In this document: one piece after another, positions 1 to 12,951 of the stretch
Layout: each line of letters begins with the position of its first letter
Numbering within the stretch: position 1 is the first letter of the stretch
DNA from: Neckera pumila
Taxonomy: Eukaryota > Streptophyta > Bryopsida > Hypnales > Neckeraceae
NCBI GenBank assembly: GCA_963969595.1
Contig: OZ018416.1
Span: forward strand, 10,556,065 to 10,620,064
Reading direction: 5' to 3'
DNA: 64,000 nucleotides
Position numbers and translations under genes: made by a program
Notes under the pieces: model-generated
The model's input: only the letters and a program-made list of their open reading frames with translations
The model's database searches: none
What the model was told of the DNA's origin: nothing

Positions 1-197
1 TGTCTCTCTCTGTCTCTCTCTCGAAGTGCTCACCTTGTTGCATGCTGCTTTTTGAACTAGCTTCATGACTTGCAGAATATTTGATGTGCTAAATTCAAAC
101 TTAGCATCGCAATTTTGAACAGTTACAGTGAAGACTGGTTACGAGCAAACTTGCATCATTGCTCTGTTGGAAATGGAAAATAATTTTTGAGCTTTGC

Positions 198-319
198 AGC
201 AGGGCTTTTTTTTGGACCCTTTGGCTTCACTGCACTGGCCAGTTTTGGGAGGGACAGAGCCGCAGTGGCCCAGATTTGGCGGAATTTGGCGACATTTCGC
301 CAGAAAAAAAAGCCCTGCT
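198..319. repeat. Small foldback element with 16 bp inverted ends
   Basis: AGCAGGGCTTTTTTTT at 198-213 is the exact reverse complement of 304-319, enclosing about 90 bp that is more GC-rich than its surroundings. It looks like a small MITE or hairpin. Confidence 0.7.
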
Positions 320-394
320 TTGCAGGGTCATGGTTGCCTTTGTCAACTTTCATGATGCTTTCATGTCTTCTAAGCTCTCAATGCATTCTCAATG

Positions 395-610
395 CAGTAT
401 CAATAGCTACTAGTGTGCCCTATGCGGTTGGCACAGTCAAAATAAAAGAAAAAATAATTTTCTACTCTGTATTATTTTAAAATCAAAGATAACTTTGAAA
501 TTCAATAACTTTCACACCGTAAGTCCCAATGACTCGAAATGAAGCCGGTGCCCCTCCTCGCCAAGGGCTTTCCCTAGTACCAAGCATGCGGCCAAGGGAT
601 GCATGTTCTA
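395..610 (-). repeat. Inverted dispersed copy of the 6.2-7.3 kb repeat unit
   Basis: Read on the minus strand, this has the unit's marks in order: GGAAAGCCCTTGGCGAGGAG, a GTGTGAAAGTTATTGAATTTC-like stretch and a TTTATTTTGACTGTGCCAAC stretch. It lies 6 kb from the tandem cluster and in opposite orientation. Confidence 0.75.
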
Positions 611-1892
611 ACTTAAAAAACAAACAAAGCAAAAGAAACAACCTAACTTAAAGTAATGGATGGATGGATGGATGGATGGGAGCTGGAAGAAACTACATGT
701 TAGAAGTCGCTTTGCCTTGTTATCAAACTAAAAGCAACTAATTAAAAAAAAGAAAAAGAAAAAGAAAAAAGTAACCATTCAAAAAAAGAAAAAAAGAAAA
801 AAAGAAAAACAACCAAAATTTCAAGTTCAATGTAGAAAGTAGTTTTTTTGGATGTCTCCCACTTTTCTTGAGATTCCACAAAAATTTGTTGGCCAACAAA
901 TCCAATTATAATCTTACAATTGTGCCCTTTTATAAAGAATTTTTTTTTTTTTTTTTTTTTTTTGCAGAGTTTGGTTGATTTTTGCACATGGAAGTTTGAT
1001 TTAAGGCTTTTGAGTTGAAGATAAGAAAAAAATAGCTACACTAGCTCTTCTAATTAGTGTGTCTGACACTAATTTGCCACAACCACACTACTTGTAAAAT
1101 ATATTGTTTTAGTATAGACTAAAATAATACTCTTTTGTGCTAACTATCACAAACATAATGATTTTAGTGATGCTATTTTTGTGGTTTCATTAACAGGATA
1201 ATTCAATGTTCTCATAGATTATTTTTATATAGGTATAGGAATTGTTTCAAATACTACAAAACACACAAATTAGTGCTTATTGCATTATCTTCTAAAATGA
1301 TTTTATTTTCATTTGTTTTGTGACTATTGGAAGAAGTAAGAATATTAACATCTTTTTTGCCCTGTAGTCAATGAAGTTGAACTATGAGTATTCACTTCTA
1401 CTAGAATAATGTTAATATAAAGCTTTGGGAGCAATGTTAATACTTGTAAGAATTCTTTTTTGTTGGAAAATTTTGTATAATGTAATTTTTTCAATGAAAT
1501 ATTTAGTGATAGAGATTAATCTTTGAGTGATTGAAATAGAAAATTGCATCCGCTTCAATGAAAAATATAATTAATCATAGTTATGCTTTAAAACATATCT
1601 TTTTTCATTTTATATTGTCACTTATACTTTTTTCTTTTTTCCCTTGAATGCTTAATTTGGTATGAACAAAACTTTAAAGTTAAATAAAATCTTATCATTT
1701 GAAGTGCTATTCTTTTAATTGAATATCCTTTAAAGTGTATTTCAAGCATCAAAAATCTAACTTTGAAAAAAATTGTTTATGTTTTATTTATTGAAGGTTA
1801 TGTACATGGGTGTCCATTGCAAATCTTGATTTTTTAATGTTACAAAATCTTAGAGATGAGCCTTAAATTCAGTGGATCTAGGGTGCCACATT

Positions 1893-2193
1893 AAATTTTA
1901 GCCGCAACAAGACCGCTAGCCTTGCACCCCCATGGTGCAATTATGGAGGAAAAAAAAAATTGAAAATTTGAAATGTGACGTGGTCGCATTGTGACCATGT
2001 CAGCATTGTTAGTGCCACATCAGCGCCATGTCATATTGAACTTTTTTTAAATATTTTTTTTCAAAAAAAATATATGTATGTATGTATATATGTGTATATT
2101 TTTTTCAATTTATTTATTTTCTGTAATTGCACCCTGCAGGTGCTGAAAATCACGCACTGGTAGTCTTGTTGAAGCTTGAAATTTTCTGCAATG
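1893..2193. repeat. MITE family A, copy 1
   Basis: Shares with 30572-30760 and 50181-50408 the order: TTTTAGCC-like end, GTGCAATTA, a TGG/CACATCAGC-rich middle, AATTGCACC, GCTGAAAAT and a CTTGAAATTTTC-like right end. The ends are weakly inverted. This copy is the longest, with added AT-rich sequence in the middle. Confidence 0.7.
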
Positions 2194-4312
2194 GGTAGTT
2201 TTAAGGAACTAATAATAGTGATTGAGAAAGGCGCTATAACAAAAAAATTTGTCATGCAATGAACTGTGTGGCGGGCTCTTCATACCTCTTCAAAGTACCG
2301 GTCTTGGAGGTAAATATGATTACAATGCGGACTTCCAAGGTTTGATATCGGTTGCATTAGAGCCTCAAATTAATTTGTTGAAAAGGTTACACTTGCTTTG
2401 CCGATTGCAGTTGTTGTCCATAAATAGTTGTCCTATTGAAGAAACTCAATGCTAGCGAAGAGTGAGTTTGACAAAACTTTACTAAACATTTATTATTGTT
2501 TTGCAGATGCTATAGAAAATAAAAATATTCATTAATTTTTTTTTCCTCTTAATCAACTACTTTTTAATGAATAGTTTCCAAACAATTTGACATCGTCTAC
2601 TTTTTTTTTTCCAAACGTGCTCTACAACTACGGTAAGTAGTCTATAGTCTTTAATTGTGATAGTTTATTTCAAAACTATATTTTCCAACTATAATTCTGT
2701 TTTTATTACATGACATTCCTATATCTTGTCAGTGGAGGTTGCACCTTTTCTATGGTTGGTTCATTTCACCTATTTGTTTTATTTCAAAAGTGTGACAATT
2801 TCATCACTTTATTTGGTGAAATGAGCCATAGAGAAACTTACACAATTAAAAACAGAACAAAGAAAAGAGTGGTAACATGCTTGAAAAGTGTAGGGCTATA
2901 CAATCTTACAACAATTGAATTATAATTCCCAATAAAACTTTAAGCTAAAATTTTCAAGTTCCTTCTTTAATGGATCATATCAGTTGAAATTTAGTAATTT
3001 TAGTCATGAGACTTTTGTTTCTTTCAATTCAAAATTTTAAGCTCTAAATACAGTGATTTTTTAAGATTTTTAGTTTATTTATTTATTCAATTTGTTTTAG
3101 AAGGGCCACTTTTCAAATTAATAAAATTAGTTTTTGATGTTACATATTTGAATCCCTTGAACCCCTTGAACCATAGAATATTTGCAAAAAAATGTCTTAG
3201 AATCTTATATAGCAGAAATGTAAGAAAACTAATATAAAAATCTAAAAACAGTAAGATGAATGAATAAAATGAATATTTGAGTATTTGAGATATGTTTGCA
3301 TATTTGAGTTTTATTGGTTAGTCAAAATTTGAAAGTTTGGAGCATGAAGGGTTAAATTGATGTTTTTTTGTGAAATTATGCTATTGTAAAACTTATTAAA
3401 ATGTATTGCATTATCTTTTTGTTTATGTATATCAATACTAACATTGGTTTAAACATAATGATGTATGTTCATCGATATATCTTATTAATGCATGTGGCTC
3501 TAAATTACTAGGATCACATTATATTATATTATTGTATTGAGTCTGGTTCATGAAAATTAGAAATATTGACTCTAGTCAATGAGTGTTTTATCATATTGTA
3601 TTGATTTAAATTAAAATAAATTATATAATAATGCTTATTTTGTAATGGAATTAATTTGCACTTTCACTAATAGCATAAGTTATTGTAGCATTATTACACC
3701 AACAAAAATAAAAAGCAACCCTATCTTGAAAAATTTGAAAGATAAACTCTAATAAAAAAAAATTGTTGAAGAATCTTTAGTTGTTATAATTTAGAATAGT
3801 ACTCTTAAATACTAGGGGATTGTGCAAATTTTTAAAATTGTGGACATGCACTATAAAATGCAAAATAGGAGCATTATTTTATGATTATGTTAAAATAAAA
3901 TTTGTAGAGTATGATGATACATACATCATATCTATACACATAAATCAACTACTATACTAATTAGTATTTTTCAATAAAATTTAAAACCAAAAAATTATTA
4001 TTTTTGACCAAAATTGATTATAGATTGAATATATGTAATTTTTAGAATAGTTTTAAAAAAATTTAAAATATTAAGTTCTTATTGTATAATTTTTTAAAAT
4101 TATTTATTTATTAAAGATATTTTGGAGGGTGATTTTTAAATAACAAATAAAATAGTTTTAAAGAACTTTTTCCTTTTGAATTACATAAAATATTTAAAAA
4201 AAAGTTATAAATATCTACGTTGTAAAAATGTAAGAGAACTAATATAAGAATCTACATATATTTTGATGGATAAAAACCCAAAGGTTTGTACTTGGGACAT
4301 GTTGGCATTAGA

Positions 4313-4615
4313 GAAAATTTCAAGCATTTGGAGGGTTATTCCATAGCCCTTCGAGGTACCCCGAAATTTACATTTTTTATGCTCAAAAATTTGTTTTTCC
4401 CCTATTTCCGCCTAGCTGAAACTGCAATAGCAGTGGCATAGGAATCCAAAATTCCGAATAAAAAATTTAAAAAAAAAAAAAAAAAAAATTCTGCGAAACT
4501 TGACTGCTCCGGTGACTTTGATTGCTCACCAAGAGCATTTTTGAAGTTGATAGACCATACAAGAAATATCATGGCATGTCAACTGCAAACGGCCTTCTAA
4601 GGGACTAAAATTTTC
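4313..4615. repeat. MITE family B, copy 1
   Basis: Starts GAAAATTTCAAGCATTTGGA and ends with an inverted GACTAAAATTTTC; the inside shares GCTGAAACTGCAATAGCAGT and TTTGATTGCTCA-like blocks with 33373-33650. Confidence 0.7.
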
Positions 4616-6207
4616 ACTAATGACGTTCATCCATTGTTTGAAATTTGAACGTCTAATCTTTTAGGGATTACGTAAATATTATTCATCTTATAGAGTAGTC
4701 GTTAATGCTCCAGAAAGTACCTCATTTTATCTGTAGAGATGCCTTCTAGGATCTTGGACATTGCTTCTAATTTTTTTTATTTTAACAAAAAATCAAGCAA
4801 AAGCAATCTCAAAAACTCAAAGAAATGTTTGGTGGTTAGTTTTTCTTTTTTCAATGGATGAATGGCTAAATTGCTGAAAAATCTTAGGATGGTATTGCTC
4901 TTTTGGATATATAAATACACGTTTGGATGAATTCATTCACATATTGCATATTTTCATCCATGTTCAAAGCTATAAATAACTTTGTCATTTTGGTAAAAAT
5001 TGCTTTTATACTACTAAAATAAAAAAGCAAAAGAAACTTGCTCCTAGTTTTTCAAAGCATTATTTATTGAAGAAAGTTTACTCCTTTTCAATTACTAGAT
5101 CCCACCTATATAGATTACTCTAGAAATTGATGGAGGTAGAATTCAAGCACTTAATTTTTTCCTATTTCAAGGATATTGGTTTTAGTGTCATCTAAATTAT
5201 AATTGAAGAAGAGTTGTACTTATCTAGAAAAATAAATACCTTTTCTAGAGGTGAATATTCCACTCATATAAAGTAAGTACACTTTAAATTATCTAAAAAA
5301 CTATTTGAGTTTGGTTTCCATTACCAAATTGTCTAAATTATCACTGAATTTTGTTGGGAATCAATAAGAGATTTTTGATTTTTTTTGCTTGCATTTTTGG
5401 ACAAGATATGAAGAAAATATAAATTTTCAAAGTACTGAACATAGGAGAACCTAAAATTAACCCTAGACACTCATGTTCCTAGGACTTATATTTTAGGCTA
5501 CAATTTAGATGAATGTTCTTGCAACCAAGTCACAATCAAGTTACCACACTAATAATGTTAGCTTCTACTAACTACTTTGATTATTTCACCATGCTAATCC
5601 CAAATCCAATTTTCAAGGCAAATTTGTCACCAATGTATTGGATAGTTGCAAAAGTGTTATATCTTATGATATTGTCCTTCTTTCTACACCCTTAGATTTG
5701 CAAAAAAATTTAGATATGAACATTTGTGATGAACCACTTGAGGCTTGACATTATATCCTCTAATGCTCACAAGCTTCTTTGCCTCTCAAAGATTATCTAA
5801 TCCATCCTTCTAATAACTTCATGATTTTGTCCAAAAGATAGTCTCCCATTAAGTTCTTGGAAATACCCGCCATTCATTTGCTGGGCAGCTTATTTGTGTA
5901 ATCAACGCATTACACAAGTCCATCCATATAATTGGGCATTATAGATTCTTCATTTGGATTTTTTTGTTCATCCAAGGAATCTTTATCATTTCTTTCATTT
6001 ACCACATTTTTTGACAGTTGATTTATTGCTAGGCAATACATCTTATTGTCAGGAATTGCATAAAAAAATATATTTAATTAAAAAAATTTTACAACTAAAA
6101 AAATTAGAAAATTATTTTTATTTTGGCTGTGGCAATGATACAAGGCACATTAGTCTATACCTTAAATTAGGTTTTTTGTTTTGTTTGATACACTAAGATC
6201 TAAGAAA

Positions 6208-7290
6208 TCGTGAAACTCCTAGCCGTGTTCCTTATATAGTTGGAAAGCTCTTTGCAAAGAGGGGTGCACGGACTTTGTTTCTTGGCAATTTGGACCTATA
6301 ATGTGAAAGTTATTGAATTTTAAATTTTTTATGAATAAAAAAATTGAGTTAAATTATCTTTTATTTTGGAAAAACGTAACTTTCACATCGCATGTCCAAA
6401 CGCCACAAAATAAAGCCCTTGCACTCCTTTGTGCATAAAAGATATTGAATTTCAAAGTTTTAACAAATTGATAAATTATTTTTACTTTTATTTTGGCTGT
6501 TGCAACTAAACATGGCACACTGCCTCATCCATACATTAAATTAGGGTCTTTATTTGCTTATATATATATATCCATTCATACTTTAAGTGAGGTTATTTGT
6601 TTTTTTGTTTTATTTTGTTTGTTGCAATGAGATTTCATGGACCGTGTGTCCTTTGATTACGTACTTGGTCCCGTCCAAAAGTTGTTTGCAAGGTAGTATG
6701 CAAGGGCTTTGTTTCATGGCGTTTGAACCTAGAGTGTGAAAGATATTAGATTTCAAATTTCTTATGAATTAAAAAATTAGAATATTTTTTTTACTTTTAT
6801 TTTGACTGTGGGAACACCTTAGTTTAGTTTAGTTCTAGTTTGTTTTGTTTGTTCCAGTGAGATCTTCAGAATCATGCATCCTCCGATTGCACCCTTGGTA
6901 CCGTCGGAAAGCTTTCTACAAGGAGAGGTGCACGGGCTTTGTTTTGTGGCATTCGGACTCATGACAGAAAAGATATTGGAGTTCAATTTTTTTATGAATT
7001 ATAAAACTATAAAATTACTTTTATTTATTTTTTGGATGTCGTATACATTTATTATTTGCTTGTTTGCTTGTTTTCTTTGTTATGGTGTGATCTTAGGAAC
7101 CGTGTGTCCCAGTCACATTCTTGGTACCGTTGAAAAGCTCTTTGCGAGGAGGGGTGCTCAAGCTTTAATTTGTGACATTTGGACCTAAGTGTGAAAGTTA
7201 TTGAATTTCAAAGTTTATATGAATTAAAAAATTAGAAAACTACTTTCTACTGTTATTTTGTTTCGGCTGTGGCAACCGCACTGGCACACT
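6208..7290. repeat. Degenerate tandem repeat cluster, unit about 230 bp
   Basis: At least four forward copies of a unit, beginning near 6208, 6640, 6868 and 7095, plus an inverted fragment at about 6368-6440. Recurring blocks are CCGTGTGTCC, TTGGTACCGT, GGAAAGCTCTTTGCAAGGAG, GGTGCACGGGCTTTGTTT, GTGTGAAAGTTATTGAATTTC-like and TTTTATTTTGGCTGTGGCAA. The cluster stops a few hundred bases before the E2 leader. Confidence 0.85.
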
Positions 7291-7499
7291 ATAGTTAATA
7301 ATTATATTTAACTGAAAAGAATTTTATTTCTGAATTATCTGCATGGATGGTAAACTGAAGGGGCAGATTAGGGGAAAAAGAATTAATCTACGAAATATCT
7401 CCATTTCTGTGGAAATGGCCCCTCAAACCAAGATCTACACTGGTTCTACATACTGGTTTCTCGAACTGGCATTATAGCGGACGGGGCCAGGGCGTCTCT

Positions 7500-8298
7500 C
7501 CCGCGAGGACCATTTCACATTTGCTGCGCCTTGGAGCCGGTACTTGCCTTTCTCTCTTTCTTCGCGTACTTTCTGCTTCGTGTCAATTCAGCAGTGCGTG
7601 CTTCGACTTTTCAAGGACGCTCCAGGCGCGAGCATCGTAGCAGAAGGAGAATTCGCGGGTACTGCGCAATTCTCTCAATTTTTTCGTGGTTCACTGATGT
7701 TCGTGGGCGCAATGTTCGTTTTCGTGAACTTGAGCTGAGCTTTTTGTGAGATCTGGGCTAGGTATTCCAAACTCGGACCTGGATGGGAGTTGCAGGTCTA
7801 TGTCTAGGGTTTCTTTCCAACTAGAAAGGCAGGAATTAGGATTGTGACGTGTCGCAGGGAATGTAGAGTACTGGAATCGTAGGGTTTCCGTCTCCTTTAG
7901 AGGTGAGCTATTGATTGAGAGCGAGCTTGGAAATGGGGTGATCGAGGGTTATTACAAGGTTGCAGGGGGCTTGGAACGCCCGCTTGTGTGCTTGCACGCC
8001 GTCGCTGCCTCGCCTTGGTTCAGCGGTCGCAGTTGCTTGCCCTTGCGCTGCACTTTCGAACGGCCCTTGTCTTTGGCAATTAGATATACAAGGGACAAGG
8101 CAGGCGGCGAAACCCTAGGGTCCATGTTCGGGTTTGGATTCTTTTGTATCATTGATGGTTGCGGCAACCCCCCCGGCACTTTGCAGTTCTCTCTTCTAGC
8201 TTCTAGCGCGTGCCCTGGTTTTGTCCGCTCACTCCCGATCACCGCAGTAGTCTGAGATTTTGTATTTTGGAATCGCAGGGATCCCGAGTTACCGAGCC
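7500..8298 (+). promoter_or_regulatory. Probable promoter/5' leader of the E2 gene with telo-box motifs
   Basis: This stretch is far richer in GC than the flanking spacer and carries no convincing coding frame, so it most likely holds the transcription start and leader. It contains TAGGGTTT at 7805-7812 and 7880-7887 and the reverse form AAACCCTA at 8110-8117, the plant telo-box seen near starts of many housekeeping genes. A candidate leader intron runs from a GTGAGC donor at 7903 to an acceptor CAG ending at 8278, just before the start codon. The boundaries are inferred. Confidence 0.5.
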
Positions 8299-11200
8299 AT
8301 GGCATCCCGTCGGGCTGCGATTCTGGCCCGCAGAGGAGCCACATGCATTGGTTCCCGGCGTGCGGTGGCCAAGCCGCTTTGCCAAGTGGATCTTCTGGAC
8401 TCTGGTGCTCGAAACGGCGAATTCGCGACCGAACATTCGTTTTCGACGCTGCCGGATCTTTCTTCTAGGTATTTTGCTTGATGTGGGGAATTTATGCTTG
8501 TGGTGGTGTGTTACGAATTTCTTTATATGCTTCTTGCTTGTGGTGGTGTGTTGCCCGTATTATCGGTTTTAGCTTCTGGATGCTATGTGATTTTTCATCG
8601 CAGGTAGACGCTGCACATTGTAGCAGGATCTTATGTAGCCATTGCTTCTGGATGAATAGGTCGTACTTCCAGCGGTCTGTGACGATGCCCAAGAATTTGA
8701 CCGGAGGACATAGATCAGCATTCCATTCATCCAGTGGTATGTAATATCTTTCAGTTTGCAGGCGCTTCAGAGAAATAGTACCTCAAGTGTAAAGTCTAGA
8801 TGAATACCATAAAGAATGTCACAGGGATGTCATATGATTTAGAGGAGAAGAAAAAGTATCCTAGTCATTTTTCACGGTAAAGACATAAATGCGGACTGGA
8901 TGATGTGATCTAGTTGTTTGTCTATATGATGCTGGAATTTCTTCGAACTTGTTGCTTTCTTTTCAGCTTGTTTCCATGAACCTCGCTTTGGCAGTCAACT
9001 TCTAGATCGTCTTATAGTAGATTGGGGATGTACACTAGCAGGCAAAGGTGAACTCTTTGTTGATATTATTCTTAGAAGTCGGTGCTCTGGAATTCTCGGC
9101 ATTGGAAGTTTGAATCTAAGTGATGTCATATTTGCACGCAGCTCGCCCCGTTATGGAAATTGGGATGCCTTCGCTTTCACCTACTATGACTCAGGTCTGT
9201 CCTACCTCTACCGCTTTGGAAACATTTCTTCGCTTTCTATACAGGATTTTCCTGGCGATTGAGTTGATATTGCACTTTTTAACTGCGTTTCGAACTATGC
9301 ATGTAATCAAAGCTTTGGTTACTTCTAATTGGTTTAATCACTAATTGTAAATGCGGTTACATGCCCTCTCTTCGCAGGGTAACATAGCTGTATGGCGAAA
9401 GAAGGAGGGAGATGAAGTTGCTGCCGGGGATGTTCTGTGCGAAATCGAGACGGTAGGTTTTGTGGTCACTAGTCTTGTAGGCTTGTAAGCCTACTCTTTT
9501 TTCAGGATTTATTTTAGAGACTCAGGCTTATCCTCTGCTCATTATTTTCTCTCTTTGCCTTCTTTTTAGTGGCTTGACGTTCATATGGTGACGGATGTCA
9601 TACACTGGAAAACCTCTGTAAACAGGACAAGGCGACTCTGGAGATGGAATCAATGGAAGACGGGTTTCTCGGTAAGATTCTGGTCGGTGATGGGGCCAAG
9701 GACATTCCGGTTGGTCAGGTACATTACATTTGTTCCATTACTTCACATCTTTCCTTAAACATTGGAGGATCAATGTCAATTCTATAAATGATCATTTGGT
9801 TTCTTTTAGCGGTATATTGGCGTGCCGTGCTGTATGCAATAATGTTGAACGATGGGGCCATGATGCCAGTAATGAGCTGGTTTGAAGGCAGATAATAGAG
9901 TTCGTATCATTGAACTATCACGCTGTACCTCTCTGCCTAGACTTGCTTCTCTGTGAGGCGCTGGTGAAAGGGTTTTCTCCTTGGGACTTCTTTTTCTTAC
10001 ATGTTTTCGATTGTTTGAATGGGCAGGCCATCTGTTTGATGGTCGAATCAGAGGATGAGTTGAAGACAGTTGGCGACTACAAGGTTTCAGGAGGCGGTGA
10101 GGCCCCTTCTCCTCCAAAGAAAGAGGAGTCGGCTCCCCCTCCTTCCCCTCCCCCTCCTTCCCCTCCGAAGCAAGAGGAACCAAAACCTGAGCCATCCAAA
10201 CCTCCTCCGGCGTCTCCAAGTCCTCAACCTAGTGGAGATCGTGTTTTTGCAACACCTGCAGCCAGGAAAATGGCAGAGGATAAGAGCGTAAGCACCTGAA
10301 ACCTATTCGCTTGCTCGGAATGATGATGCTGTTCACAGGAATTTCTTGCTGCTAGTGGATCGATTTTTGTGCCTCGCTTGATATTGGCCTTGCTCTTTTC
10401 CTCAGGTGTCCTTGTCCAGTATCAAGGGGACTGGTCCAGATGGAGGAATTGTGAAGGCTGATGTTGAAGACTATCTAGGTAATTATCCAAATTTGGTAGT
10501 CTCCTTTGCATTGGCTTATAACTTCTGTATGTGTTGAATTATATCCCGGAAGGCTCAAGTGGGGTTAGGGTCGACGGAACTTTCTGATGGCGCGTAGGGC
10601 TCTCCTTGTTTTGTGCCACTTTGTGGTGAGTTGTCTGAGAGTGTTTATTTTGTGCAGCATCAGCACCTTCTCCATCGAAACAGGATGTTTCTAGCACAGA
10701 CCAGAAGGTCGCAGGTGGAGCCCCACCAAGCGGAGTTTCACCCATTGGTGATTTGGATTACACTGATATTCCCAACAGTCAGATTAAGAGGGTAAGGCAG
10801 ACTGCGTTCACTTCAACCTGATTTGAAATATGATGCTAGAGATCTGATACCCATCTGAGGGTTGTCACCTATTCTTGGACTGTAAGGGTACATGTAAAGA
10901 ATTGAGCGAAGATGAGTACGGTTCGAAGGAATCTTGACCTCTCATGCTTCATTCTGCGAAGTTGTGGTCTAGTGACTACATAAACTCTGACAATTTTTTG
11001 TGGGCTACTATTTTGCGACACAGGTTACAGCAAAACGTCTACTCCAGTCAAAGCAAACAATACCTCACTACTATCTGAGCCTTGAGCTACGTGTGGACAA
11101 GCTTCTTCAGTACGTACCTTCTTTTTTATGGTTCTCACTCGTCAGATTTTCTTGGACAATGTGTACAATGTAGCTTGAAATTACATATACTGCATCCATG

Positions 11201-12951
11201 TTGAAGCTTGAGATCAGTCGGAAAATGGACGAGATGAGCAGATTTTGTGCGCGTTGAAGGCCTTATTGTGAGGCTTTCGTATGTTGGCTTTTAGGTTGCG
11301 GACTGATTTGAATGCAACATTGGATGCTTCGAAGAAGAAGGACGCTCCGACCAAAAAAATTTCATTGAACGACTTCGTCATCAAGGTTCTTTTCGTCTAA
11401 ACCTTCTCAGTTCCTAGTCAATAGTAGTTGAGTTTTGTTATTTCTTTGAAAATTTCCCATTTCTGTTTTCCGTATTGTTGACTGAATTTGTGAATGTGCA
11501 GGCTGCAGCCTTGGCATTGAAGAAGGTTCCAGAAGTTAATAGTACCTGGACTGACGAATACATTAGACTGTAAGTGCTAATATTCAATATTTATCGTGAT
11601 TCACTGATAAAGGGCATTTTCCCATACTGCGTTTGAAAGCTTCTAAAGTGATAATATGACTTATTTACGGAGATCCGAGTGAAATTCTGAGTTAAATATC
11701 GATGCGGTATCTTATTTCACTGTGGAATGGGAAGTCTGGACTAAGTTTGTTGCAGATTTATTAGTAAAATCCATAAGATGCTCATCTCATGGGGAGTGTT
11801 TGGTCCAGTAAGCAAGACGTATCTTTGCTGCATGTGCGCTCTCTAACAGTTTTTTTTGTTGGAATTGGCAGGTACAATAATGTGAACGTTAGTGTTGCTG
11901 TGCAGACTGATCATGGGCTGATGGTCCCTGTTGTGAAGGTAATTTGGATGAAACTAGAACATGTGGACATCACTAGTTTTGCAGCTAGCGTTTTGTTTCC
12001 TACGTGTACTTGATTCAGAAGTCCTTCCCATTTTTGACTTCGCTCTTCTTTTTGTGTATTCTAGGATGCGGACAAGAAGGGATTGGCTACAATTACAGAT
12101 GATGTGAAGTCATTAGCTGGCAAGGCAAGGTCGAACACATTGAAGCCCAATGATTACGAGGTAATAAATTAAGCACTACAAATAAGTATTTAATGTGCTT
12201 GTCTTGCTCGTGATTTGTGCAGAGAAATGTTTGCTTTATTTAGTGCCATCAGCTTTATTCTAATACTCTTGAATGCATCAACTATGCAGGGTGGAACATT
12301 CACAATTTCCAACCTAGGAGGGCCTTTTGGAATTAAACAATTCTGTGCCATCATCAATCCTCCACAAGCAGCCATTCTTGCTGTTGGGACCAGTAAGTTT
12401 CTAAGTCTCGCAACTAGTCCTACTGGTGCTCTATATGCGGCATACTATATTCCCTCCTGTTTGTGTTTTATTAAACGTCAAAATGTATTTGTAGATTCAG
12501 AGGTATCACTTCGGAAATGCATTCTCGAGGTTTTCAGCAGATTCACTCCCAAAAGTTGTGTGGACATTATTCTCGTTAGTACCGGTACTGTGTTTTTGAA
12601 AACTGATTTTATGATGTCGTAATCGATTTACAGCTGAAAAAAAGTTGGTGCCTGGTGATGTACCTGGCGAATATGATGTGGGCACCTTCATGACCGTCAC
12701 AATGAGCTGCGATCATCGTGTGGTTGATGGTCAGTTCCACGTTTGAGTTTGCGAATGTCATATTGTAATTTCATTATTTGACGAATCTAGGAACTGATAT
12801 GGTAAATTTTGTCTAGGGTATGTTTGTACGCCTTATTTTCTCTGGATATAAACCATGTGACTGGTCTTGTGCTATGGCAGGTGCTATTGGTGCTCAATGG
12901 TTGGGAGCGTTCAAGGGCTATGTTGAAGACCCCGTGACTCTTATGCTTTAA
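8299..12951 (+). CDS. Dihydrolipoyllysine acetyltransferase (E2) of mitochondrial pyruvate dehydrogenase complex
   Basis: Acetyltransferase core of the pyruvate dehydrogenase complex; it transfers the acetyl group from lipoyl-lysine to CoA in the mitochondrial matrix. Sixteen exons fit: 8299-8468, 8627-8736, 9142-9194, 9378-9452, 9626-9718, 10027-10287, 10406-10478, 10658-10791, 11024-11109, 11295-11385, 11502-11569, 11872-11938, 12065-12160, 12290-12392, 12634-12729, 12881-12951, giving about 548 aa, normal for plant mitochondrial E2. Exon 2 could instead start at 8624 (one extra residue). Residues 1-90 are Arg/Ser/Ala-rich and fit a transit peptide. One lipoyl domain (about 97-190) begins [13 protein letters not shown] and has the lipoylation site ETDKA (Lys ~138). 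A Pro/Glu/Lys linker follows, then a subunit-binding domain ([10 protein letters not shown], about 245-277), then the catalytic domain from about 310 with the active-site DHRVVDG (His 521, Asp 525). The upstream leader is GC-rich. Only the first two exons are uncertain. Confidence 0.95.

Larger units (their letters stand above)
1..7499. other. AT-rich gene-poor spacer
   Basis: No coding frame of credible length or composition was found. It holds simple repeats (TC-rich at 1-23, GGAT units at 658-680, poly-T at 940-963, TATG/TATA around 2067-2095) and the foldback and repeat elements listed separately. Confidence 0.8.

Noticed and set aside
7531..8255. Open frames of up to 114 residues before the E2 start
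   Set aside because: They lie in the GC-rich leader, lack similarity to E2 transit peptides and do not join the E2 frame.
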